Numbered from the stretch's first letter, positions 1 to 8,488 are shown. The stretch is 64,000 nt of DNA from Pseudolabrys sp. Root1462 (GCF_001426945.1 NZ_LMFS01000001.1:165412-229411), one strand, 5' to 3'. Notes: generated by a model not told the origin, from the sequence alone. Numbers and translations are program-made.

Positions 1-24
1 GCGCCCGCTCGCGGCGGCGGGCGC
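1..24. repeat. GC-rich inverted repeat at the window edge
   Basis: Seven-base arms (1-7 and 18-24) pair perfectly around a short GC-rich loop, directly before the sigma-54-like -24 element. It could be the end of the upstream gene's terminator (no U tract is seen on this strand) or simply GC-rich spacer. Confidence 0.35.
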
Positions 25-25
25 A

Positions 26-41
26 TGGAATAGTTTTTGCA
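26..41 (+). promoter_or_regulatory. sigma-54-like -24/-12 promoter of the globin gene
   Basis: The stretch TGGAATAGTTTTTGCA has the diagnostic GG (27-28), ten bases, then GC (39-40), with the usual TTGCA form at -12. A nearly identical element occurs before nasT (627-642), and a third lies before nrtA. Nitrogen assimilation genes are classic RpoN/NtrC targets, so the assignment fits the context. The predicted transcript start is near 52 and the globin ATG is at 125. Confidence 0.7.
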
Positions 42-124
42 TCGTCATTGCGTGGGAGGGTCGGCAGGCGGCGCGAGCCGGCTGCCTGGGAACCGCTTTC
101 TGTTTCGCAGGATGGAGAACCCGA

Positions 125-586
125 ATGACTCCCGAGCAAGTGACGATGGTGCAGGACAGTTTCAAGAAAGTGGTGCCGATTGCCGGCACAGCAGCGGATC
201 TGTTCTACAACCGGCTTTTCGAGATCGCGCCGGATGTGCGGCCTCTGTTTCCTCACGATCTCAGCGAACAGAAGAAGAAGCTGATCGCGATGCTCGCCAC
301 CGCGGTCACCAATCTGCACCAGGTCGAGACGATCCTTCCGGCCGTCGAAAACCTCGGCAAGCGCCACGTCGCCTATGGTGTTACCGACAAGATGTACCAG
401 CCGGTCGGCGCCGCGTTGCTCTGGACGCTCGAGCAGGGCCTGGGTCCTGACTTCACCCCGGAACTCAAAGGCGCCTGGACGGAGACCTACATGGCCCTCG
501 CGGGCGTGATGCAAAAGGCCGCGGCCACCGTGGCGCCTCCACCGCTTGCGGAGAAAAAGGGCTTTTTCGCCCGCATGTTCGGCTAG
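125..586 (+). CDS. Single-domain bacterial globin
   Basis: A 153-residue protein of the flavohaemoglobin/bacterial haemoglobin type without a reductase domain. The phrase KRHVAYGV places the likely proximal haem histidine at residue 81, and the N-terminal PEQVTMVQDSFKKVVP is the usual A-helix start. The short C-terminal tail (EKKGFFARMFG) is basic and aromatic. An SD-like GGATGGAGAA precedes the ATG by a few bases. It lies between a sigma-54-like promoter and nasT. Globins beside assimilatory nitrate genes, such as Bjgb in Bradyrhizobium, protect against nitric oxide formed from nitrite, and the same role is inferred here. It needs an unidentified reductase for NO dioxygenation; the CysJ-like or FAD protein downstream are candidates. 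Confidence 0.88.
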   Translation: MTPEQVTMVQDSFKKVVPIAGTAADLFYNRLFEIAPDVRPLFPHDLSEQKKKLIAMLATAVTNLHQVETILPAVENLGKRHVAYGVTDKMYQPVGAALLWTLEQGLGPDFTPELKGAWTETYMALAGVMQKAAATVAPPPLAEKKGFFARMFG

Positions 587-626
587 TTAGCCGACCCGGT
601 CGGCGCCCAAGCGCGCGCCGCCGGCA

Positions 627-642
627 TGGAATAGGTCTTGCA
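627..642 (+). promoter_or_regulatory. sigma-54-like promoter of nasTS
   Basis: TGGAATAGGTCTTGCA has GG at 628-629, exactly ten bases, then GC at 640-641. Twelve of its sixteen bases follow the same pattern as the globin promoter. Because -12 falls at 640, transcription should start near 653. That rules out the upstream ATG at 642 as the nasT start and supports the GTG at 717. Confidence 0.7.
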
Positions 643-716
643 TGAAGAGAGCCCAGGAACAGAAGGCGTTAGCCCGCGTGCCCCGATACCGTGGCGCGGC
701 GGCGGAGATCGTGTCA

Positions 717-1355
717 GTGGCGGAAACTCGCAAAGGTCCGGAGCCCGGCTCCCCGCCACAGGGCGGTCCGCGCGATGCGTCGCTGAAACTCGTCATCGTC
801 GACGAAAGCCCGATCCGCGCCGCCATCCTGGAAGACGGCCTGCGCGAGGCCGGCTTCGTCCAGGTCGAGCGGATCACCGAAACGCGCAATCTGCTCGCGC
901 GCATCTACGCGCTCGACCCCGACGTCATCCTGATCGATCTGGAAAACCCGAGCCGCGACGAACTCGAGCAGATGTTTCAAGTTAGCCGCATCGTCAAGCG
1001 GCCGATCGCCATGTTTGTCGACCAGAGCGACACTGCCTCGATCCAGGCCTCGGTCGACGCCGGCGTGTCGGCCTATATCGTCGGCAATCTGCAGAAAGAT
1101 CGGATCAAGACCATCCTCGATCTCTGCATCTCGCGCTTCAACGCCTTCTCCCGCCTGCAAAGCGAGCTGGACGAGGCCAAGGGCGCGCTCCAGGAGCGCA
1201 AGATCATCGATCGCGCCAAGGCCGTGCTGATGAAGGCCAAGGGTCTTACCGAAGAGCAGGCCTATTCGCTCATGCGCAAGACGGCGATGAACGAGAACAA
1301 GAAGATCGCCGACATCGCGCAGTCGGTTCTCACCGCGGCGGAGCTATTCAAATGA
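717..1355 (+). CDS. nasT: NasT-type ANTAR antiterminator
   Basis: The N-terminal half is a receiver-like domain (KLVIVDESPIRAAILEDGL, later VILIDLENPS). The C-terminal part is an ANTAR RNA-binding domain (RAKAVLMKAKGLTEEQAY, then MRKTAMNENKKIADIAQSV). ANTAR proteins bind tandem hexaloop hairpins and prevent termination; such a leader is present at 2690-2797 before nrtA. In known systems NasS sequesters NasT until nitrate or nitrite binds NasS. I chose GTG 717 because GGAG at 704-707 is well spaced and the sigma-54 promoter overlaps the alternative ATG at 642; GTG 711 is also possible. The stop overlaps the start of nasS by four bases, so the pair is translationally coupled. Confidence 0.9.
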   Translation: MAETRKGPEPGSPPQGGPRDASLKLVIVDESPIRAAILEDGLREAGFVQVERITETRNLLARIYALDPDVILIDLENPSRDELEQMFQVSRIVKRPIAMFVDQSDTASIQASVDAGVSAYIVGNLQKDRIKTILDLCISRFNAFSRLQSELDEAKGALQERKIIDRAKAVLMKAKGLTEEQAYSLMRKTAMNENKKIADIAQSVLTAAELFK

Positions 1356-2539
1356 AGACCCATCTGCGCATCGGCTACATCCCGCTGATCGACGCCACGC
1401 CGATTCTGGTCGCCGCCGATCACGGCTTTGCCGAGGCCGAAGGGCTCACCATCGATCTCGTCCGCGAGGTCTCCTGGTCGAACGTCCGCGACAAGCTCAA
1501 CCTGGGCCTGTTCGACGCGTCGCATATGCTGGCGCCATTGCCGGTCGCGTCGAGTCTCGGCATCGGCCACGTCAAAGTGCCGCTGATTGTGCCCTTTACG
1601 CTGGCCCTCAACGGCAACGCCATCACCGTTTCTCCGTCGCTTTACAGCGAGCTCGCGGCGGTGGCCGACGGCGACATCACCGATCCGCGCGTCTCGGCGC
1701 GGGCGCTGCACCGCGTCGTCGCCGATCGCCGCGCGCGCGGCGCGCCGGTTCTGAATTTCGGCATGACATTCCCGTTCTCCAACCACAATTATCAGCTCCG
1801 CTTCTGGATGGCGGCGGGCGGCGTCGATCCCGATGAGGATGTCCGTCTCGTCGTCCTGCCGCCGCCTTACATGGTGGAAAGTCTGACCAGCGGTCACGTC
1901 GATTGCTTCTGTGTCGGCGCGCCGTGGAATTCCGTCGCTGTCGATAACGGCGTTGGACACATCCTGCATTTCGGCTGCGACATCGTGCGCCGCATGTCGG
2001 AGAAGGTACTGGCCGTTCGCGAGAACTGGGCGAACGACAATCCGGATACCTTGTCCGCATTGATCCGCGCGCTGGCGAAGGCCGCCGCCTTTGCCGAAGA
2101 TCCGGCCAATCTCGCCGCGGTCTGCGAGACGGTGGGCGTGCGAGTCGGCGCCGATGCCGAAGTGATCTCCCGCACCCTCAAGGGCGCGCTGAAGACAACG
2201 ACCGAAGGCGAGACGCGCTCGAGCGACGAATACATCCTGCTGGAACGAGGGCAGGCGAACCGGCCCGACACAGCGCATGCCGCCTGGATGTATGCCGACA
2301 TGGTGCGCTGGCGGCAAGCGCCGCTCAGCGCCGAACACCGCGCCATCGTGGAGAGCGTCTTCCGGCCTGAACTGTACGATCGCGCCGTCGGCCACGCGCC
2401 GCCGGCCGAGGTGATCGATCCGCCGGACCGCATCGGCGCCTTTGTCGGCCCCGCCTTTGTGCCGTCTGACATCGCTGGCTACCTGGATTCGTGGCGCTCG
2501 CGCCCGAACGGCCGGCCGCGCCTCACCGTCGTACGCTGA
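1352..2539 (+). CDS. nasS: NasS-type nitrate/nitrite sensor
   Basis: A 395-residue protein of the NrtA/CmpA periplasmic-binding fold (LRIGYIPLIDATPILVAADHG, then FPFSNHNYQLRFWMAAGG and VGAPWNSVAVDNGVGH). Unlike NrtA it has no signal peptide and starts directly with the first strand, as expected for a cytoplasmic sensor. In Paracoccus and Azotobacter, NasS binds NasT and releases it when nitrate or nitrite is bound; that role is inferred here from the fold, lack of export signal and four-base overlap with nasT. It resembles the NrtA encoded next door, so the two probably share a duplication. Confidence 0.9.
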   Translation: MKTHLRIGYIPLIDATPILVAADHGFAEAEGLTIDLVREVSWSNVRDKLNLGLFDASHMLAPLPVASSLGIGHVKVPLIVPFTLALNGNAITVSPSLYSELAAVADGDITDPRVSARALHRVVADRRARGAPVLNFGMTFPFSNHNYQLRFWMAAGGVDPDEDVRLVVLPPPYMVESLTSGHVDCFCVGAPWNSVAVDNGVGHILHFGCDIVRRMSEKVLAVRENWANDNPDTLSALIRALAKAAAFAEDPANLAAVCETVGVRVGADAEVISRTLKGALKTTTEGETRSSDEYILLERGQANRPDTAHAAWMYADMVRWRQAPLSAEHRAIVESVFRPELYDRAVGHAPPAEVIDPPDRIGAFVGPAFVPSDIAGYLDSWRSRPNGRPRLTVVR

Positions 2540-2660
2540 TCTTGCACTGCACAAAAAGTTTGCAGGCTGCGCACCACTCGGGCACGGCATAAAGCCGAGC
2601 ACCTCTGCTGCCATTACTCGAACTCATTGATCTATAGGGCGTTTTAATGCCGCCCAGATC

Positions 2661-2676
2661 TGGCACGCGTCTTGAA
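2661..2676 (+). promoter_or_regulatory. sigma-54-like promoter of the nrt-nir-nas operon
   Basis: TGGCACGCGTCTTGAA carries a perfect -24 TGGCAC. Ten bases after the GG comes GA instead of the usual GC, one mismatch at -12. The predicted transcript start near 2687 sits just before the first leader hairpin (2690), which supports the assignment. An imperfect palindrome upstream (2547-2565) is at a suitable distance for an enhancer protein. Confidence 0.65.
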
Positions 2677-2689
2677 TATGAAAGATGAC

Positions 2690-2752
2690 GAAGCGCGCCG
2701 CGTATGCGCCGCGCTTCGGGTCCAACGAGGGGCCAACGGGCAACGCCGCTGT
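2690..2752 (+). promoter_or_regulatory. Nitrate leader RNA with tandem ANTAR hexaloop hairpins
   Basis: Three hairpins can be drawn. 2690-2717 is an eight-pair stem with a short upper stem. 2719-2734 is a five-pair stem (GGTCC/GGGCC) closing the six-base loop AACGAG. 2736-2752 is a weaker stem with one bulge closing the loop AACGCC. The last two loops both have A at position 1 and G at position 4, the signature recognised by ANTAR proteins such as NasR, EutV and NasT, and they are separated by one base. They lie between the sigma-54-like promoter and the terminator at 2776, with nasT encoded nearby. The second hairpin is the less certain one. Confidence 0.7.
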
Positions 2753-2775
2753 CTTCGGTTCGCGCTTAGAGCGCT

Positions 2776-2797
2776 GCCGCGAGACTGCGGCTTTTTT
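2776..2797 (+). terminator. Leader (attenuator) terminator before nrtA
   Basis: Stem GCCGC/GCGGC with loop GAGACT is followed directly by six T. It lies 30 bases before the nrtA start and inside the nrtA transcript leader, so it would stop the operon unless NasT bound to the upstream hexaloops prevents it. Confidence 0.82.
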
Positions 2798-2827
2798 GTT
2801 TGGGCACGTGCCGAAAGGATAATGGGA

Positions 2828-4279
2828 ATGACGACGCAGAGCGATGACAAGCCCTCCCGCCGCCCAATTCGCGGCGGAGTCGGCCGCCGCACGTTTCTCA
2901 AGCAGAGCGTCAGCCTGGCGGCCATTGCCGGGCTTGCTCCGGCCTTCGACATATTCATGCCGCACGTCGCGCGGGCGGCAATTAAGCCGGAAAAGGAAGA
3001 ACTCAAGTTCGGCTTCATCAAGCTGACCGACATGGCGCCGATCGCCATAGCCAAGGAGAACGGCTACTTCGAGGATGAAGGCCTTTTCGTCTCGGTCGAG
3101 GCGCAGGCGAATTGGAAGGTTCTGCTCGACCGCGTCATCACCGGCGAACTCGACGGCGCGCATATGCTCGCCGGTCAGCCGCTCGGCGCGACCATCGGCG
3201 TCGGCACCAAGGCGCATGTGATCACGCCGTTCTCGATGGATCTGAACGGCAACGGCATCACGGTCTCCAACGCCATCTGGGAGCAGATGAAGCCGTTCGT
3301 GCCGACGGGAGCAGACGGCAAGCCGGTGCATCCGATCAAGGCTGACGCGCTCAAGAAAGTGGTCGAAAAATTCAAGGCTGACGGCAAGCCGTTCAACATG
3401 GGTATGGTGTTCCCGGTCTCCACCCACAACTATTATTTGCGCTACTGGCTCGCCGCGGCCGGCATCAATCCTGGCTTCTATTCGCCGAGCGACATCACCG
3501 GGCAGATCATGGCCGACGTGCTGTTGTCGGTGACGCCGCCGCCCCAAATGCCGGCGACGCTCGAAGCCGGCACCATCCTCGGCTATTGCGTGGGCGAACC
3601 CTGGAATCAGCAGGCGGTGTTCAAGGGCATCGGCGTGCCGGTGATCACCGACTATGAAATCTGGAAGAACAATCCCGAAAAGGTGTTCGGTTTCTCCGCC
3701 GACTTTCAGAAGAAAAATCCCAACACCGTGCTTGCCGCGACGAAGGCGCTGATCCGCGCCGGCATGTGGCTCGACGAGAACAACAACGCAAATCGTCTGA
3801 AAGCCGTGAGCATCCTGGCCAAGCCCGAATATGTCGGTGCCGATGCCAAGGTGATCGCCAATTCGATGACCGGCACCTTCGAATACGAGAAGGGCGACAA
3901 GCGCAGCGTGCCCGATTTCAACGTGTTCTTCCGCTACTTCGCGACCTATCCCTATTACTCCGACGCCACCTGGTTCCTGACGCAAATGCGGCGCTGGGGC
4001 CAGATCGCCGAAGCCAAGACCGACTCCTGGTACGCCGACGTCGCCAAGGACGTTTACCGGCCCGACATCTACCTCGCCGCGGCGAAGCTTCTGGTCGCTG
4101 AAGGTAAGGCGAAGAAGAGCGACTTCCCGTGGGACACCGACGGCTACAAGGCTCCCAACAAGGACTTCATCGACGATGTCGCATACGACGGCAAGAAACC
4201 GAACGAGTACCTCAAGAATCTCGGCATCGGCCTGAAGGGCGACCAGAAAATCTCCGGCACCAAAGTGGTCGCCAACTGA
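2828..4279 (+). CDS. nrtA: Nitrate ABC transporter substrate-binding protein NrtA
   Basis: A 483-residue binding protein with a Tat-type leader: twin arginine in [18 protein letters not shown] around residues 20-37, then an AHV-x-RAA-like cleavage region. The mature part follows the NrtA/NasF fold ([57 protein letters not shown]). It delivers nitrate or nitrite to NrtB in the periplasm. I chose ATG 2828 because the purine-rich GAAAGGA at 2813-2819 is eight bases away; ATG 2822 is only two bases away. A longer frame opens at 2672 but begins upstream of the predicted transcript start and crosses the attenuator. It is the first gene after the leader. Confidence 0.93.
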   Translation: MTTQSDDKPSRRPIRGGVGRRTFLKQSVSLAAIAGLAPAFDIFMPHVARAAIKPEKEELKFGFIKLTDMAPIAIAKENGYFEDEGLFVSVEAQANWKVLLDRVITGELDGAHMLAGQPLGATIGVGTKAHVITPFSMDLNGNGITVSNAIWEQMKPFVPTGADGKPVHPIKADALKKVVEKFKADGKPFNMGMVFPVSTHNYYLRYWLAAAGINPGFYSPSDITGQIMADVLLSVTPPPQMPATLEAGTILGYCVGEPWNQQAVFKGIGVPVITDYEIWKNNPEKVFGFSADFQKKNPNTVLAATKALIRAGMWLDENNNANRLKAVSILAKPEYVGADAKVIANSMTGTFEYEKGDKRSVPDFNVFFRYFATYPYYSDATWFLTQMRRWGQIAEAKTDSWYADVAKDVYRPDIYLAAAKLLVAEGKAKKSDFPWDTDGYKAPNKDFIDDVAYDGKKPNEYLKNLGIGLKGDQKISGTKVVAN

Positions 4280-4283
4280 GGAA

Positions 4284-4318
4284 GGCGGCCGGGCGAATAT
4301 CCTCGCCGCCCGGCCGCC
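4284..4318 (+). other. Strong intercistronic hairpin after nrtA
   Basis: Twelve perfectly paired GC-rich bases per arm (4284-4295 with 4307-4318) around an 11-base loop begin five bases after the nrtA stop. There is no U tract, so it more likely protects the upstream message end or dampens downstream expression than terminates. A comparable hairpin follows the TAXI receptor gene at 16686-16718. Confidence 0.7.
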
Positions 4319-4356
4319 GTCCGTTTGAATTTTCTGAGCATGCAAGGTGAAAGTGA

Positions 4357-5454
4357 ATGTCTACCGCCAGCGATATTCTGTCCAGGCCCGCCGTTTCGGC
4401 CGACACCGCGCGAGCCGTGAGGCGCGAACGCTGGCAGACGCGGATTTCGCGCGTGGCCGGCTTTTTCAACATGGTTGGTCTCGGCTTCGTGGTGCCGATC
4501 CTGCGCATCGCCGCCGGCGAAAACGTCAAGCCGCAGTTGAAGGAGCTGTGGCGCTCTTTCGGCATTCCGGTCGCGGCCATTGTCATTTTCCTCGCCGCCT
4601 GGGGCTTCCTGGCGCCGAAGGTGAAAACCAGCCTCGGCACCTTGCCGGGGCCGGCGGAAGTCTGGCAGCAGGCCGGTAATTTGTGGTCGAGCCATTTCGC
4701 CGAGCGCGCCAAAGAACACGCCTTTTACGAGCGGCAGGAAAAGCGCAACGCGCGTTTGCTGGCCGACGACCCGAAGGCGGAAGTGAAGATCAGGTCCTAC
4801 ACCGGCGCACCGACCTTCATCGATCAGATATTCACTAGTCTCGAGACCGTGTTCGCGGGCTTCGTGTTCGCAACCTTGTTCGCGGTACCACTCGGTGTGC
4901 TGTGCGGCCTGTCGAAGACCGTGAACACCGCGATCAACCCGCTGGTGCAGATTTTCAAGCCGGTGTCGCCGCTCGCCTGGCTGCCGCTGGTCACCATGGT
5001 GGTCAGCGCGCTTTACGTCTCGGCTGATCCATTATTCCCGAAATCCTTCCTGGTCTCGGCGATCACGGTGACCTTGTGCTCGCTATGGCCGACCTTGATC
5101 AATACGGCGGTCGGCGTCGCCTCGATTGACAAGGACCTCATCAATGTCGGCCGTGTGCTGCGGCTGTCTTGGTATACCAAGGTGGTGAAGATCGTGCTGC
5201 CGTCGTCGCTGCCGCTGATCTTCACCGGCCTACGGCTGTCGCTCGGCGTCGGCTGGATGGTGCTGATCGCCGCGGAAATGCTGGCGCAGAACCCGGGCCT
5301 CGGAAAATTCGTCTGGGACGAGTTCCAGAACGGCTCCTCCGCCTCACTGTCGCGCATCATGGTGGCGGTGTTCACCATCGGTATCATCGGCTTTCTGCTC
5401 GATCGCGTGATGCTGGCGTTCCAGGTGGCGTTCACCCAGTCGACGACCCGTTAG
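4357..5454 (+). CDS. nrtB: Nitrate ABC transporter permease NrtB
   Basis: A 365-residue inner-membrane permease of the BPD_transp_1 family. One hydrophobic segment lies near residues 60-85, followed by a periplasmic stretch, then five or so further segments (FVFATLFAVPLGVLCGL, LAWLPLVTMVVSALYVS and onward). The EAA-loop region reads INVGRVLRLSWYTKVVKIV followed by LPSSLPLIFTGLRLSLG, which contacts the ATPase. Paired with nrtA upstream and the double ATPase downstream, it forms the channel for nitrate import. The N-terminus is longer than in cyanobacterial NrtB. A single ribosome site is weak (AAGGTGAAAG). Confidence 0.92.
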   Translation: MSTASDILSRPAVSADTARAVRRERWQTRISRVAGFFNMVGLGFVVPILRIAAGENVKPQLKELWRSFGIPVAAIVIFLAAWGFLAPKVKTSLGTLPGPAEVWQQAGNLWSSHFAERAKEHAFYERQEKRNARLLADDPKAEVKIRSYTGAPTFIDQIFTSLETVFAGFVFATLFAVPLGVLCGLSKTVNTAINPLVQIFKPVSPLAWLPLVTMVVSALYVSADPLFPKSFLVSAITVTLCSLWPTLINTAVGVASIDKDLINVGRVLRLSWYTKVVKIVLPSSLPLIFTGLRLSLGVGWMVLIAAEMLAQNPGLGKFVWDEFQNGSSASLSRIMVAVFTIGIIGFLLDRVMLAFQVAFTQSTTR

Positions 5455-5457
5455 AGC

Positions 5458-5506
5458 GCGCATGATCCCCAGAAGTGGATACCGGTTTTCGGATCAGATC
5501 ATGCGC
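5458..5506. repeat. Rhizobiales-type palindromic intergenic repeat
   Basis: GCGCATGATC (5458-5467) and its exact complement GATCATGCGC (5497-5506) flank a core containing AGAAGTGGATACCGGTTTTC. I recognise this layout (ATGATC, then AAGTGG, then ACCGGTTTTC, then GATCAT) as a small palindromic element repeated many times between genes in Bradyrhizobium and relatives. It sits between nrtB and the ATPase gene. Confidence 0.75.
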
Positions 5507-5522
5507 ACAAGAAAGTAGTCCA

Positions 5523-7214
5523 ATGCCCATTCTCGAACTCAAGCAGGCCTCGAAGTCCTACGGCGAGGGCGATCAGCGGGCGCGTGTTCTCAAGAACGTG
5601 TCGCTTTCGGTCGAAGACGGCGAATTCGTCGCCATCGTCGGCTTTTCCGGTTCGGGCAAGACCACGCTGATCAGCCTGATGGCCGGCTTGACCGCGCCGG
5701 ATGCCGGCGAGGTGCTGTTCAAGGGCAAGCAGGTACAGGAGCCCGGCCCCGAACGTGGCGTCGTGTTCCAGAGCTATTCGCTGATGCCGTGGCTCTCAGT
5801 GCGGGGCAACATTGCGCTCGCGGTCGATGCTGCCTTCGCCGGAAAGCCATCGGCGGAGCGCCGCGAACGCACCGCGCGCTATGTCGGCATGGTCGGGCTG
5901 TCGCATGCGATGGAACGCAAGCCGGCGGAACTGTCGGGCGGCATGCGTCAGCGCGTCGCGGTGGCGCGCGCGCTCGCTATGGATCCGGAAGTACTTCTGC
6001 TCGACGAGCCATTGTCGGCGCTCGACGCGCTGACCCGCGCCAAGCTGCAAACCGAGATCGAGGATATCTGGTCGCAGGAGAAGAAGACCGTCGTCCTCAT
6101 CACCAACGACGTCGATGAGGCGATCTTGCTCGCTGACCGCATCATTCCGCTCAATCCGGGCCCCGATGCCAGCTTCGGGCCGGAATTCAGCGTGCCGTTC
6201 GAACGGCCGCGTGACCGCACGGCAATGAATTCGAGCCCGGCATACAAGAAGCTGCGCGCCGCGATTACCGAATACTTGATGGATGCCGGCATCCAGCGCG
6301 CCGCCGTCAGTGAGAAAGCGGGCGAGCTGCCGAACATCCTGCCGGTCCGTTTCGATTCTGGCCCGCCGCCGGCCTACAAGCAGGCCGCCGAGACGCCGTT
6401 CGATCAGCGCTATGTTGAGTTCTACGACGTGCACAAGGCGTTTCCGACGCCGAAAGGGCCGCTGACCGTGGTCGACGGCTTCGACCTCTTGATGAAGAAG
6501 GGCGAGTTCATTTCACTGATCGGCCATTCCGGCTGCGGCAAATCGACGGTGCTGTCGATGGTCGCCGGATTGCAGAACGTGACTTCCGGCGGCATCGTCC
6601 TCGACAACAAGGAAGTGGCGAGCGCGGGCCCGGACCGCGCCGTGGTGTTCCAGGCGCCGTCGTTGCTGCCGTGGATGACGGCGCGAGAGAACGTCGCGCT
6701 CGGCGTCGATCGCGTCTATCCGCATGCGTCGAAGGCCGAGCGTGACGATATCGTCACTTACTACCTCTCGCGCGTCGGTCTCGCCGACGCTATGGGCAAG
6801 CGCGCTAACGAACTATCGAACGGCATGAAGCAGCGCGTCGGCATCGCACGCGCCTTCGCGCTGTCGCCGAAGCTGCTGTTGCTCGACGAACCCTTCGGCA
6901 TGCTGGATTCGCTGACGCGATGGGAGCTGCAGGAGGTGCTTATGGAAGTGTGGTCACGCACGAAGGTGACGGCGATCTGTGTTACCCACGATGTCGACGA
7001 GGCGATTCTGCTCGCCGACCGCGTCGTGATGATGACCAACGGTCCGAATGCCCGCATCGGCAAGATCATGAGCGTCGATATCGAGCGCCCGCGCACGCGC
7101 CGCGCTCTGCTCGAGCACACGCGTTACTACGAATACCGCGATGAGCTGCTGACCTTCCTCGAAGACTTCGAACACGGCGCTGGCGGCAAGCCAGCGGCGT
7201 CTGTCGCAGCATGA
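5523..7214 (+). CDS. Double-ATPase nitrate ABC transporter protein (NrtC/NrtD fusion)
   Basis: A 563-residue protein made of two complete ABC ATPase domains in tandem. Domain 1 (about residues 1-260) has Walker A GFSGSGKTT, signature LSGGMRQR and Walker B VLLLDEP. Domain 2 (about 300-540) has GHSGCGKST, the less usual signature LSNGMKQR, and LLLLDEP. A linker of about 40 residues joins them. In cyanobacteria NrtC and NrtD are separate, and NrtC carries a binding-protein-like tail. Here one polypeptide supplies both ATP sites for NrtB. The start is taken at ATG 5523, after the palindromic repeat. The next gene begins about 20 bases after, or overlapping, its stop. Confidence 0.92.
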   Translation: MPILELKQASKSYGEGDQRARVLKNVSLSVEDGEFVAIVGFSGSGKTTLISLMAGLTAPDAGEVLFKGKQVQEPGPERGVVFQSYSLMPWLSVRGNIALAVDAAFAGKPSAERRERTARYVGMVGLSHAMERKPAELSGGMRQRVAVARALAMDPEVLLLDEPLSALDALTRAKLQTEIEDIWSQEKKTVVLITNDVDEAILLADRIIPLNPGPDASFGPEFSVPFERPRDRTAMNSSPAYKKLRAAITEYLMDAGIQRAAVSEKAGELPNILPVRFDSGPPPAYKQAAETPFDQRYVEFYDVHKAFPTPKGPLTVVDGFDLLMKKGEFISLIGHSGCGKSTVLSMVAGLQNVTSGGIVLDNKEVASAGPDRAVVFQAPSLLPWMTARENVALGVDRVYPHASKAERDDIVTYYLSRVGLADAMGKRANELSNGMKQRVGIARAFALSPKLLLLDEPFGMLDSLTRWELQEVLMEVWSRTKVTAICVTHDVDEAILLADRVVMMTNGPNARIGKIMSVDIERPRTRRALLEHTRYYEYRDELLTFLEDFEHGAGGKPAASVAA

Positions 7215-7237
7215 CGGGAGGCATTGGGCCCGGAACC

Positions 7238-8488
7238 ATGAGCGAACCTCTCGTCATCATCGGCAACGGCATGGCCGCCGCGCGTCTGGTTGAGGAACTC
7301 AACAAGCGTTCACTCGGCCGTTATGCCATCGCCGTGATCGGCGAGGAGCCGCGGCTTGCCTATAACCGGGTGCTGCTGTCCTCGGTGCTGGCGCGTGAGG
7401 TGTCGCGCGGCGATATTGAACTCAAGACGGCCGCCTGGTGGCGCAAGCATGGCGTGACGCTGCTCTACGGCCACCGCGCCGTGTCGATCGATGCCGATAT
7501 CCGGCGGGTCAGGCTCGCCAATGGCGCGACCCTGCCGTTCGCCAAGCTGGTGCTGGCGACGGGCTCGCGCGCGATCAGGCTCAATGTGCCGGGCATGGAC
7601 TTGCCGGGCGTCATCACCTTCCGCGATCTCGGCGATGTCGCGTCGATGGAGCAGGCGGCGAAGACGCACAAGCGTGCCGCGGTGATCGGCGGCGGCCTGC
7701 TCGGGCTCGAGGCGGCCTATGGCCTCGCCAAAGCCGGCATGGACGTGTCGGTCATCCACCTGATGGACCGGCTGATGGAGCGCCAGCTCGATGCGCGCGC
7801 TTCCGCCATGCTGAAAGATACTGTCGAGGCCAAAGGCATCGCCGTGCACCTCAATGGCGAGACGGCGGCGATCAAGGGCGACCGCCGCGCCGGCCAGGTG
7901 CTGCTGAAAGACGGTCGCTCCATCGACGCCGATCTGGTCGTGGTCGCCGCCGGCATTCGCGCCAACAGTGACCTCGCGGTGACCGCCGGCCTCGACATCA
8001 ATCGCGGCATCGCCGTCGATGATCATCTGCAATCGACCAAGGCCGATATCTACGCGATCGGCGAATGCGCCGAGCATCGCGGCGTCTGCTATGGGCTGGT
8101 CGAGCCGGCCTACGAGCAGGCGCGTGTTCTGGCCGCCCATCTCGCCGGCGAGAAGGCTGCATATGCGGGCAGCGTGCTCGCCACCAATCTGAAAGTGTCT
8201 GGCGTCAACGTGTTCTCCGCCGGCGACTTCACCGGAGCGCCGGGCACCGAAAGCATCGTGCTCAGCGACCGCGGTCTTGCGACTTACAAGAAGCTTGTCC
8301 TCAAAGACGGCCGTCTGGCCGGCGCGGTTCTGTTCGGCGATACGCTCGACGGTCTCTGGTATTCCGAGCTGATCCGCACCGGGGCGGCGATCGGCGCGAT
8401 GCGCAGCGACCTCATCTTCGGCCGAGCGCTGGCCGAGCGTTCCTTGGCCGAGGCTGCGCCGCCACAGCCCAAACCTCTCGCGGCTTGA
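7238..8488 (+). CDS. FAD-dependent NAD(P)H oxidoreductase of nitrate/nitrite assimilation (NirB N-terminal-like)
   Basis: A two-dinucleotide-fold flavoprotein: FAD site LVIIGNGMAAARLVEEL at the N-terminus and NAD(P)H site AAVIGGGLLGLEAAYGLAKAG near residue 145, then the closing FAD motif DIYAIGECAEH. It corresponds to the FAD/NAD part of nitrite reductase NirB, without the siroheme domain. It probably passes electrons from NAD(P)H to NirA or NasA via a small carrier or directly; this is inference. ATG 7238 starts right at the conserved Rossmann strand; ATG 7211 overlaps the upstream stop as ATGA and is equally possible, which would add nine residues and couple translation. Confidence 0.82.
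   Translation: MSEPLVIIGNGMAAARLVEELNKRSLGRYAIAVIGEEPRLAYNRVLLSSVLAREVSRGDIELKTAAWWRKHGVTLLYGHRAVSIDADIRRVRLANGATLPFAKLVLATGSRAIRLNVPGMDLPGVITFRDLGDVASMEQAAKTHKRAAVIGGGLLGLEAAYGLAKAGMDVSVIHLMDRLMERQLDARASAMLKDTVEAKGIAVHLNGETAAIKGDRRAGQVLLKDGRSIDADLVVVAAGIRANSDLAVTAGLDINRGIAVDDHLQSTKADIYAIGECAEHRGVCYGLVEPAYEQARVLAAHLAGEKAAYAGSVLATNLKVSGVNVFSAGDFTGAPGTESIVLSDRGLATYKKLVLKDGRLAGAVLFGDTLDGLWYSELIRTGAAIGAMRSDLIFGRALAERSLAEAAPPQPKPLAA

Noticed and set aside
642-716. ATG 642 as start of nasT
   Set aside because: It overlaps the -12 element of a sigma-54-like promoter, so it would lie before the transcript start; GTG 717 has a ribosome site.
2624-4345. A 573-codon open frame on the minus strand opposite nrtA
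   Set aside because: GC-rich codon bias leaves long antisense frames open; the composition (many His, Arg, Asp, Gly) lacks any motif and the plus strand encodes NrtA.
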